Below the pieces are notes generated by a model. That model was not told the origin of the DNA. It did not search any database and saw only the letters and a program-made list of their open reading frames with translations. Positions 44,566 through 52,434 of a stretch of DNA of 64,000 nt are shown here, in pieces (the stretch's first letter is position 1; each line of letters opens with the position of its first letter). Location: assembly GCF_004006665.1 (NCBI RefSeq), contig NZ_QOCL01000014.1:1-64000 (forward strand). The letters are read 5' to 3'. This DNA is from Halobacteriovorax sp. HLS. Lineage in GTDB: Bacteria; Bdellovibrionota; Bacteriovoracia; Bacteriovoracales; Bacteriovoracaceae. The position numbers and the translations under genes are program-made.

Positions 44566-45867
44566 GTGAAATCACATGACAATAAATCTATCTGTATTCA
44601 ACCTTGGATATCCTTAGCGCTACTTCCAAGCGGACATTTCACTCATTGTTGTATTGCTTATAAAGACAGAACTAGATCCAATAATGGAGGATTAGCTCAT
44701 ATTGAGAGTGATACGGTTTTTGAAGCATGGGAAAGTAACTTTCTTCGGACTATCAGAGAGAGAATGACTAATGGAGAATATCTTGAAGGCTGTGAAAGTT
44801 GCTATGTTCAAGAGAAAGCCGGAAAAGACAGCTATCGAATTTTAAATAATCGTGAATGGAAAAAGAGATTAGGAGAAGAGTCTTATAAAAAAATCTATTC
44901 TAAGGTTGATAATCTCGAAATTCAGTATATTGATCTACGTTTAGGCAATCAATGTAATTTGAAATGTAGAATGTGTAATCCTCACAATTCAAGTTTAATT
45001 AGTAAAGAGTGGAATGCGATTGATAAGACTCAAGATGCTGAACTCTATAATTCAATTCTTAAAAAATCTAATATTGACAATGATGTGAATGGAGACTGGG
45101 ATACGAATAGTTTTTTTTGGTGTGATATAGAAAAGATCATTCCAAATCTAAAGAAGGCTTACCTTACAGGTGGAGAGCCGACTATAATTAACTCTAACTA
45201 TATATTCATGTCTACTTGTGTACGTCTAGGTTATGCAAAGGATATCGACTTAGTTTTTAATCTAAACTTAAATACACTTCCTAAGAAGTTCTTAGACTTG
45301 ATTTCGGAGTTTCGCTCTGTCAATGCCATTATGAGTATCGATGGCTATGGTGAAGTTAATGACTATATTAGGTCAGGCAGTAGGTGGAAGAATGTTCAGA
45401 GAAATATTCATAAGCTTGCCAGTAAAAAGTCTAGAGATCTCTTTATTAGCGTTAGTCCTGTTGTTCAGGTTTATAACTTATTATCACTACATAAACTAAT
45501 GTATTACCTTTTAATATTACAACTTCGATATCGTAAGTATTTCTTTGTTGATTTGATATATTGCTTAGAGCCTGTTTTTTTAGATGTTAAAATTCTTCCT
45601 CCAAAGATGAAGAAAAAGGCATTGGTCAAACTCTACCCTTTATATTTTGCTTTTTTATTCATTTATCAGTTATCTGGAAAAAGATTTCATTTGTTTACAG
45701 GTGTTAAAGGTCTAGTTAATTATTTAAAAAGTAATATGAACTACTCTAGCGATGAGAAAATAGAGGACTTCCTAGCATATACTAAGATTTTAGATAAGAA
45801 TAGAGGACAGTCTTTTGAGAAATCTCTTCCAAGTACTTATGGGTATCTGAGGTCATATGAAAAATAA
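44566..45867 (+). CDS. Twitch-type radical SAM protein 1
   Basis: 433 aa. The N-terminal auxiliary cysteines (C10, C28, C29, C76, C79) precede the radical SAM site C130/C134/C137 (NLKCRMC). LTGGEPTI follows at the usual place for the SAM-binding GGE motif. This 'auxiliary cluster first' layout is seen in twitch-domain radical SAM proteins of glycan and peptide pathways. It is paralogous to the next gene by layout and motifs. The GTG start is predicted to be leaderless. Substrate unknown. Confidence 0.85.
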   Translation: MKSHDNKSICIQPWISLALLPSGHFTHCCIAYKDRTRSNNGGLAHIESDTVFEAWESNFLRTIRERMTNGEYLEGCESCYVQEKAGKDSYRILNNREWKKRLGEESYKKIYSKVDNLEIQYIDLRLGNQCNLKCRMCNPHNSSLISKEWNAIDKTQDAELYNSILKKSNIDNDVNGDWDTNSFFWCDIEKIIPNLKKAYLTGGEPTIINSNYIFMSTCVRLGYAKDIDLVFNLNLNTLPKKFLDLISEFRSVNAIMSIDGYGEVNDYIRSGSRWKNVQRNIHKLASKKSRDLFISVSPVVQVYNLLSLHKLMYYLLILQLRYRKYFFVDLIYCLEPVFLDVKILPPKMKKKALVKLYPLYFAFLFIYQLSGKRFHLFTGVKGLVNYLKSNMNYSSDEKIEDFLAYTKILDKNRGQSFEKSLPSTYGYLRSYEK

Positions 45868-47089
45868 TTCTTCCGTATGCGCCTTACCTTTCAGTCATGT
45901 GGCAGTTAGAACAAATGGTAATTTTTCTCTATGCTGTATGGCATATAATGACTCTAAAATGTCTTATAAAAATTCAAGCATAACTGAGTTTTGGAACTCT
46001 ATATATTTAAGAAAAGTTAGAATCTTGATGAGGTTAGGTATTAAGCTTTCTGATTGTAAGGTCTGTTACAAAGAAGAGAAGCTTGGAATTAAAAGTCATA
46101 GACTTGTAGAAAATGAAAGTTGGTGCAAAGACAATAGTAAAAATGACATTCAAGAGATATTCAAAGTTTCGAGTTTGACAGGTAGAGTTTCTAAGCAGGC
46201 CCAGTCATTTGATATAAGACTCGGAAATAACTGTAATCTTGAATGTATAATGTGTCAGCCACAAGAAAGTAGTAAGTGGATTGATAGAGGAAAGAAGTTA
46301 ATAAAGCACTTGAATAAAGGATCACTACTTTATCATCAGTGGAATGATAGAGTTAAAATAGATATGAATGACTATTCGTGGGTAACTCAGGAAAATATTT
46401 GGTCAGAATTCATGTCTTTAATTCCATATATTAAGACGATGGTAATTGGTGGTGGAGAGCCACTTCTAGTGAAGGAACATTTAGATTTTATAAAAAAGAT
46501 TTCTTCAGAACAGGATGTGTCTCATCTAATAATTAGATACCACACTAACGCTACTCTTTACTTAGATGATATGATTCCTTCATGGAATAAATTTAAAAAA
46601 GTTGAATTCTTTTTGAGTGTTGATGGTAAAGATAGATATGCTCGATATATACGCTATCCAAGTAATTGGTCCGTGATAGAGGAGAATTTGAAAAGATATG
46701 ACAATTTACCAGAGAACTACGAAGTTCGTATTCTATATACTGTAAATAATATTAACGTTTCTCACTTTAGTGACTTTGTTGAATGGCTAATCTCAATGAA
46801 CTTCAAGAAAAGAGAGAAGTTTACTCGTCTAGATGAGTTCTTGATTATTGGTTTTGTTCATTGGCCAAAATATCTTAGTATTGTAAATCTAAGTCTTGAG
46901 AAAAAAGAAAAGGCAAAAGAAGTTATCCAAGTACTTATAGATAAGTATGATGATCTCGGGGTTACAAATTATAAACAAATTATAGACACTCTAAGTAACC
47001 CTTTGAATGAAGGTGAATTGAAGAACTTCGATAGGTTTACTGATTCTCTAGACAAAATTAGAGATATTAAGAAAGAGGAGCTTGTATGA
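45857..47089 (+). CDS. Twitch-type radical SAM protein 2
   Basis: 410 aa and the same order as its neighbour. The N-terminal C8, C26, C27, C67 and C70 come first, then the [4Fe-4S] site C126/C130/C133 (NLECIMC) and VIGGGEPL. Overall identity to the first paralogue looks low apart from these motifs, so the two probably work on different steps. It overlaps both neighbours by 4-11 nt. No small precursor peptide gene lies between any of these genes, so a peptide-modifying role is less likely than sugar modification. Confidence 0.85.
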   Translation: MKNNSSVCALPFSHVAVRTNGNFSLCCMAYNDSKMSYKNSSITEFWNSIYLRKVRILMRLGIKLSDCKVCYKEEKLGIKSHRLVENESWCKDNSKNDIQEIFKVSSLTGRVSKQAQSFDIRLGNNCNLECIMCQPQESSKWIDRGKKLIKHLNKGSLLYHQWNDRVKIDMNDYSWVTQENIWSEFMSLIPYIKTMVIGGGEPLLVKEHLDFIKKISSEQDVSHLIIRYHTNATLYLDDMIPSWNKFKKVEFFLSVDGKDRYARYIRYPSNWSVIEENLKRYDNLPENYEVRILYTVNNINVSHFSDFVEWLISMNFKKREKFTRLDEFLIIGFVHWPKYLSIVNLSLEKKEKAKEVIQVLIDKYDDLGVTNYKQIIDTLSNPLNEGELKNFDRFTDSLDKIRDIKKEELV

Positions 47090-48294
47090 AAGTCTCAGTA
47101 GTGATTCCTTGCTATAATTGTGAAAAAACGATTTCTAAAACCTTGAATTCGATAATTTCTAACAAGAGAGTTGGTTTTGAAATTGAGATTATTGCTGTTG
47201 ATAATAATTCAACTGATAAGACTAAAGAAATAATTACAACTTTTACAGATGTTAAATATTTACTTGAGACTAAGCAAGGTCGCTCTTTTGCTCGTAATAC
47301 TGGTTGGAAGTTTTCACAGGGCGAATATATTGCCTTTGTCGATTCAGATGTTGTCATAGAAAATAACTGGCTATTCAATCTTTATTCTGAGTTGAATTTT
47401 AAAAATATTGGTGGTGGTCAGGGGCAAATTCGACCGGCTTCTGATGGAGATACTTTGTTAGACACTTATAGGTCTCAGTCTACTGAGTATTCTACAGGCG
47501 GTAGTTTTATTCTACTGGATATTCTTTGTTATGAAACACCTATGATAAATTCTGCTGCTTGTATGTATTCTAGAGTCGCTCTAGAAAGCGTAGATGGATT
47601 TGATACAAATCTAGTACGACATGAAGATATAGACTTGTCTAGAAGAGTTTTTTTGAATGGCTTTGATTTGGTATCAACACCAAATGCTATTGCTCATGTT
47701 TACTTTCATGGTGAAGGTTTTATAGATTACTTAATAAGAGACTTTTGGCACGGCTATTATAAGAATGATTATCTTAGAAAATGGTCCCGTCCTGCAATGA
47801 CTAAAAAGAAGAAAAAAGAAAAGAAATTAGCTAAAAAGAATGAAAATAAAAATTATTCTAAACAATTAATAACAAGAGAATTATACATTGAAGAGGTTAG
47901 GGAGAGTTCTATTAATTATCTTCAAGGTTTAATGATGCTTCTCTCTAAGTTTTCCAAAATCTTTAAGACATTCGAAGTATATAACTTAATTAATTTAATG
48001 TGTGAACTTTCAAGATGTTTAGGTGTTTTTGTTGGTCAGTTTAAAGAGAACAAAATTGCCAAGTATAAGTTTCAATATAATACACGAAAGGATGGTGCTT
48101 TAAGCGAATATGCTAGAATAATATACTTTAATGAGCAATTGGCATTATTTGATTTTAAAAGCTTAACCTATAAAATATTAAAAGGTGCAAGCTATTACTT
48201 TATTAGAAATACGGTTAACGGGGATAAGAAGTACTGTTTAGAAACAAGTATTAAGAATGACTTAATTGATCAAGGCGTTTTGTCTGAATACTAG
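47086..48294 (+). CDS. GT2 family glycosyltransferase
   Basis: 402 aa. The GT-A core has VVIPCYNCEKTI, VDNNSTDKT, ARNTGW and DxD at 86-88 (FVDSDVV). The conserved acidic HEDIDLSRR comes later. The C-terminal ~150 residues are charged (a Lys-rich patch at about 240-260) and helical. It is probably cytosolic and extends a lipid-linked glycan. Its end overlaps the ABC transporter start by 29 nt. Confidence 0.85.
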   Translation: MKVSVVIPCYNCEKTISKTLNSIISNKRVGFEIEIIAVDNNSTDKTKEIITTFTDVKYLLETKQGRSFARNTGWKFSQGEYIAFVDSDVVIENNWLFNLYSELNFKNIGGGQGQIRPASDGDTLLDTYRSQSTEYSTGGSFILLDILCYETPMINSAACMYSRVALESVDGFDTNLVRHEDIDLSRRVFLNGFDLVSTPNAIAHVYFHGEGFIDYLIRDFWHGYYKNDYLRKWSRPAMTKKKKKEKKLAKKNENKNYSKQLITRELYIEEVRESSINYLQGLMMLLSKFSKIFKTFEVYNLINLMCELSRCLGVFVGQFKENKIAKYKFQYNTRKDGALSEYARIIYFNEQLALFDFKSLTYKILKGASYYFIRNTVNGDKKYCLETSIKNDLIDQGVLSEY

Positions 48295-49915
48295 TTTTTT
48301 TAAATATTTATATACACAGCGAGGATTTAAGAAAACTCTACTATATAGAATGCTTGAAGCATTTTGCGAAATTTTTTCTCTTATATTTCTTCTTGAGAGT
48401 GTTAATAGTCTTTCAAAATCCTCTCAGATTTCGATCATATTATTTCTTATCTTCTCTTTGATCTGTATTCTATTTAGATATCTATATGTAAATAATATCT
48501 TACTAATTAACAAAATTATTGTTAGAGATTTTCTCAATTTTAGTTTTTCTCAGTTAGGCAGAGTATACGATTCAGAGTTTCTTAGTAAGAAGAAAGATAG
48601 ATTGTTTCATACAATCAGTAGTCAAAGTTTTAACTTTTTCAAGGGGATTGAAGGAGTTATCAATACTTGCTCAGATATTGTTTTAATTGCAGGTTACTTC
48701 TTATTAGCTACATATTTTAATGTAAGCCTCTATAGTATCTTTTTTGTACTAGTTGTTTGCTCATCTACTATTCTTCTGTACGCGAAATATTCACATAAAG
48801 AAATTGTCACATACGATAAGGTAGTAGACTTTCTTTCAACATATATTAAAAGCCATATAAGCTTTCAGTACTTTTCATTGAGTTCTATTGTTGAAAAAAA
48901 GCTAAAAGTAGAAAATAACAGATTCTTTGATCACTTAATTCACAAGGAAATGCTTAAGAATCGCTTCATTTCTATTCAAGATTTTTTTGTAATCATTATT
49001 GTCTTTATATTTCTTCTAAAAGAGGCTGGTAATCGGGCAGAAGTTGAAACATTAGTTCTTATAGGATTACTTCTGAAAATTATTCCAAGATTACTCAATT
49101 TATTTGAAAGTATTTCTTCTTTTAGAGAAGGTATTAACTCATTCGAAAGTACTAAATTGCTATTTTCTCAGGCCATGATAGGTAAGGATAATAGGACAAA
49201 TAATGTACGTGACATGGAGATGAGCTCATTGCGAGTTAAGGATTTATACTTTTCTTATGATGGGAATGAGGTTATTTCTAATTTATCTTTTTCAATAGAT
49301 AGAGGTGATAAAATTGCAATCATTGGTAAGTCTGGAACTGGAAAGAGTACCCTCTTACGTATTCTTTCAAAGAATATTGCATTACATTCTAAAGTAGAAA
49401 TCAATGGCACTGTAATAGATGACCCTCAATTTTTTAGGAAGAATATTTCATATCTTACTGAAGAATGTTCTATCTTTGAGGGGCTTTTAAGTGAAAATAT
49501 CACAGGAAAGTCCTCTCTCACCTTAGAAGAAGAAAGTCGCATGAAAGAGATTCTTCTATTATGCGACTTTATGGATGATGTTCAAAAAATGGATTACGAG
49601 ATTTATGCTTTCATTAATAAAGATGGAGAAAATTTATCGTTAGGACAAAAACAAAAGTTAATGCTTGCTAGGGCACTATATAATCTCCCTCGTCTTTTAA
49701 TATTAGATGAAGCTACTTCTAATATTGACCTAGTTTCTGAAAAGAAAATATTTGATCAAATTAAAGAAACTTACCCTGATTTGAGTATAATTATAGTTAC
49801 TCACCGTTTATTTTCTTTGAAATGGGTCGATAATATATTCAAATTAGAGTCAGGTGTTTTAGTAGAAGATAATGAGCTATTAGAAAAAATTAAATCTTCA
49901 AATGATCTCTTCTAG
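48266..49915 (+). CDS. ABC exporter, fused membrane and ATPase domains
   Basis: 549 aa. The N-terminal membrane domain has about six segments (20-300). The ATPase domain follows with Walker A GKSGTGKST from residue 354 and LSLGQ in place of the classic LSGGQ. Walker B LLILDEATSNID and the switch His in VTHRL are intact. A fused half-transporter of the MsbA/PglK kind could flip the lipid-linked glycan of this cluster. The start is TTG at 48266 inside the GT2 gene; a start a little downstream is possible. Confidence 0.85.
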   Translation: MIKAFCLNTSFFKYLYTQRGFKKTLLYRMLEAFCEIFSLIFLLESVNSLSKSSQISIILFLIFSLICILFRYLYVNNILLINKIIVRDFLNFSFSQLGRVYDSEFLSKKKDRLFHTISSQSFNFFKGIEGVINTCSDIVLIAGYFLLATYFNVSLYSIFFVLVVCSSTILLYAKYSHKEIVTYDKVVDFLSTYIKSHISFQYFSLSSIVEKKLKVENNRFFDHLIHKEMLKNRFISIQDFFVIIIVFIFLLKEAGNRAEVETLVLIGLLLKIIPRLLNLFESISSFREGINSFESTKLLFSQAMIGKDNRTNNVRDMEMSSLRVKDLYFSYDGNEVISNLSFSIDRGDKIAIIGKSGTGKSTLLRILSKNIALHSKVEINGTVIDDPQFFRKNISYLTEECSIFEGLLSENITGKSSLTLEEESRMKEILLLCDFMDDVQKMDYEIYAFINKDGENLSLGQKQKLMLARALYNLPRLLILDEATSNIDLVSEKKIFDQIKETYPDLSIIIVTHRLFSLKWVDNIFKLESGVLVEDNELLEKIKSSNDLF

Positions 49916-50845
49916 AGAAGTCTTTTTGTAGGTACTATAATAAATCAATCCTAAGCCTGCACCAAACATTTGTGCCAACTGAGTTATTGTCATTACTGGG
50001 ATATATTTTAACATTGAAAATTTTTTGTTCTTTTTTATAAACTCAAAAAATGAAATGTTTGACGTTAACCAACAAAGAAAAGAAATCAGAGATATCTTGT
50101 AAGAGATAGTCCAAGCTGAAATAGTGATTAATAAAAATATTAATGCCAAGAGGTGTGCTCTATTTGAGTGAGTGACTTTATTTAAATCACCTATCTTCTC
50201 TTTTGTTTTTAGTAATATCAACTCGGCCATATGAAATGATATTTTTAAGTCATAGAGGAATATACTTTTTAAAGTATATTCTTTTAAGTGCTTCATTTGT
50301 AACTCAGGAGAAAGAAATATTGGTATATTTGCTCTGCTCAGTTGAAGTCCAAAATAATTATCTTCAACAATCCTCTTGTTTTCTGGCCAGTATATCTTCG
50401 AATTGGTTGCTGTCATTGAACCATATAAGAAATCGACCTGCCCTAAATGTTTTGAGAATTGGTAACAAATATATATATTTTTAAAGTGAGAATATATATT
50501 TTCACCAATGTTCTGATCAAGATAAGATGTAAGAAAGCTTATTTCATTTCTTTTTTCAAAATATTCTTTAATATATTGCACTTGATTTAATGACAGATAA
50601 ACGTCACTATCTAGAAATATATATATACTTCCATTTGCGGATTGCAAGCCAATATTTCTAGACTTTGATGGCCCATAGTTTTCTTGATTATTAATAATTC
50701 GAAAATTTGATGCGTTGATACCTGAAATGCTACGAGTCGGGTTGTCATTAACGATTATAACTTCTATTTCATTTTCATCTTCGAAGTGCCTAGTTATTTT
50801 CTTTAAGTGAAAGGAATCGTAGCAGGGAATAATTATTGAAATCAT
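49898..50845 (-). CDS. GT2 family glycosyltransferase with C-terminal membrane segments
   Basis: 315 aa. ISIIIPCYDS, VIIVNDNPTRS and DxD at 79-81 (FLDSDVYL) mark the GT-A fold. Two to three hydrophobic segments occupy about 225-300. It converges on the ABC exporter with an 18-nt overlap. It follows the flavoprotein gene on the minus strand, overlapping it by 4 nt, so the two are co-expressed. Confidence 0.85.
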   Translation of the reverse strand: MISIIIPCYDSFHLKKITRHFEDENEIEVIIVNDNPTRSISGINASNFRIINNQENYGPSKSRNIGLQSANGSIYIFLDSDVYLSLNQVQYIKEYFEKRNEISFLTSYLDQNIGENIYSHFKNIYICYQFSKHLGQVDFLYGSMTATNSKIYWPENKRIVEDNYFGLQLSRANIPIFLSPELQMKHLKEYTLKSIFLYDLKISFHMAELILLKTKEKIGDLNKVTHSNRAHLLALIFLLITISAWTISYKISLISFLCWLTSNISFFEFIKKNKKFSMLKYIPVMTITQLAQMFGAGLGLIYYSTYKKTSLEEII

Positions 50846-52275
50846 CTTTTCTCAATATAAGTTTCGTCATCAAATAACTCCCATGGACTTCTTGCTGAAG
50901 GAGAGTTGTTTATCTGTTCACTACAAGCGATAGCACTTAGAATGGAGTGATCTTGATTGTTGTATCTGTGCATTCCATTTCTACCAATTAAGTGAATACC
51001 AGGACATTTTTCTGAGAGAAAATTACGAATGATTTTTAAATCTTCTTTATAGTTATCATGGTAAATAGGATAAGCATTTGGCGCCTTTATAACTTCAAAG
51101 TCAGTCACATCATCTTTTGAGTTTATAAAATTAAGTTCGATAGCTTCTTTTATGGCAAAATCTCTCAGCTGTTCATTTGAGAGGTTCCAAAAATCTTCTT
51201 TCTTTGAACAAAAATATTCCAGTCCAATACAGGCCTTCTCTTTACTTGGTACCATTGCTTCTGACCAATTGTGAAAGAACTGAACCCTTGCAACTTTTAC
51301 TCTTTCTTCATGTATATAAATCCAGTTATCATCAAAACTAGGGCATTTCTTTATCATTAAAGAAACTGTTAAAAAGTCTCTATGTTTGAAATGTTGTGAT
51401 GTATTTAAAATAGATTGATAACTAGAGCTTTTTATTGAAGGGATAAATTTGTTAACTGGTATTGTAGAAATTACTTCATCATAATTGTTTATAAAAGTCT
51501 CACAATTCGTTTGATACTTTGCACTCCATTTATCTTCATTTCTTTCTACAGATTCATAGAAGTGATTGAGCTTGATTTTTCCACCCATTTTTTCAATTTC
51601 ATTCTTACAGCTCATCCACATTTGACCAGGACCATTTTTTGGGTATTTGAAATTAGAGATTAATGTTTTAGGAGAGCTAAAGTTAAAATTAAAACTTCTC
51701 GTAAAGGCATTCCATGCAATTGAAGGTATTGAAAGACCCTGAATTCTTTGCGCTGCCCAGTCCGCAGATATTTGATTACAAGGAATTCCCCATACTTTTT
51801 CTGTATAGCTTTTAAAAAAGAATTCAAATAACTTCTTCCCTAATTTCTTACTAACCCATTGTTCAAAATTATTTACTTTGTAAAATGGATTTAGATGGTG
51901 GGTTAGATAGCTTGAAAGTATTTGAATATTTGTAAAAATATTAAACTTAAGAAAGCACTCTTTAATTTTGATTGGATAATCAAAATAAGTACCATTAAAA
52001 AATATTCGAGACTTTCTTTTTCTGCTTAAGAACTCATTCTTACTGAGTAATGAACTCCAGAATTCATTAACTTCTGAATACTTAGTATAGAAACGGTGGC
52101 CACCTATATCGAATTTATAGCCATTCTTTTCTACTGTTTTAGCTAATCCTCCGACTTGATTATTACTTTCTAAAATAGTTACTTCATGACCAGTTTTGGC
52201 AAGAAAGTATCCAGCAGTTAGTCCGGCAGGTCCTGCTCCAATAATTAATATACTTTTGGATGTTTTATTGTTCAT
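50842..52275 (-). CDS. FAD-dependent oxidoreductase, UDP-galactopyranose mutase/protoporphyrinogen-oxidase-like
   Basis: 477 aa. It has the N-terminal FAD dinucleotide motif IIGAGPAGLTAGYF, the GG doublet VGGLAKTVEKNGYKFDIGG and HRFYTK. These are typical of the nucleotide-sugar-related flavoproteins found in LPS and capsule clusters. The C-terminus has LIGRNGMHRYNNQDHS. It may interconvert or reduce a sugar nucleotide or lipid-linked sugar. It is the right-most gene of the cluster and has no clear Shine-Dalgarno site. Confidence 0.8.
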   Translation of the reverse strand: MNNKTSKSILIIGAGPAGLTAGYFLAKTGHEVTILESNNQVGGLAKTVEKNGYKFDIGGHRFYTKYSEVNEFWSSLLSKNEFLSRKRKSRIFFNGTYFDYPIKIKECFLKFNIFTNIQILSSYLTHHLNPFYKVNNFEQWVSKKLGKKLFEFFFKSYTEKVWGIPCNQISADWAAQRIQGLSIPSIAWNAFTRSFNFNFSSPKTLISNFKYPKNGPGQMWMSCKNEIEKMGGKIKLNHFYESVERNEDKWSAKYQTNCETFINNYDEVISTIPVNKFIPSIKSSSYQSILNTSQHFKHRDFLTVSLMIKKCPSFDDNWIYIHEERVKVARVQFFHNWSEAMVPSKEKACIGLEYFCSKKEDFWNLSNEQLRDFAIKEAIELNFINSKDDVTDFEVIKAPNAYPIYHDNYKEDLKIIRNFLSEKCPGIHLIGRNGMHRYNNQDHSILSAIACSEQINNSPSARSPWELFDDETYIEKR

Positions 52276-52297
52276 GAAGTAGGACGGAGGTAATGAA

Positions 52298-52317
52298 CCT
52301 GGAGCTTGGGCTCCAGG
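52298..52317. terminator. Hairpin at the right edge of the glycan cluster
   Basis: A perfect 8-bp stem (52298-52305 with 52310-52317) sits between the EtfD-like stop and the flavoprotein start. There is no T run, so it may be a weak terminator or a structure protecting the mRNA end. Confidence 0.4.
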
Positions 52318-52324
52318 CTAAGTG

Positions 52325-52434
52325 ATTTTTTAAAGAATTGTTTTGGCCAGTACAGTGGCAACGTCTTCAATTTCAATTCCATCCGTATTCGTTTGTTCAT
52401 TTTTAGAAGAATGAAAGTTTATCATACAGTAAGA
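52325..52434 (+). repeat. Right copy of the 110-bp direct repeat
   Basis: Contains the last ~35 codons of the EtfD-like gene. It matches 30537-30646 in the same orientation with 10 mismatches and no gaps. Confidence 0.9.

Noticed and set aside
44462-48294. A RiPP system (radical SAM plus ABC exporter)
   Set aside because: All genes overlap and the only gap, 44462-44565, holds promoters and no credible short precursor peptide gene.
52276-52297. Plus-strand start with a perfect GGAGG at 52286-52290
   Set aside because: The frame that follows is short and lies antisense to the EtfD-like gene end; the purine run is chance.
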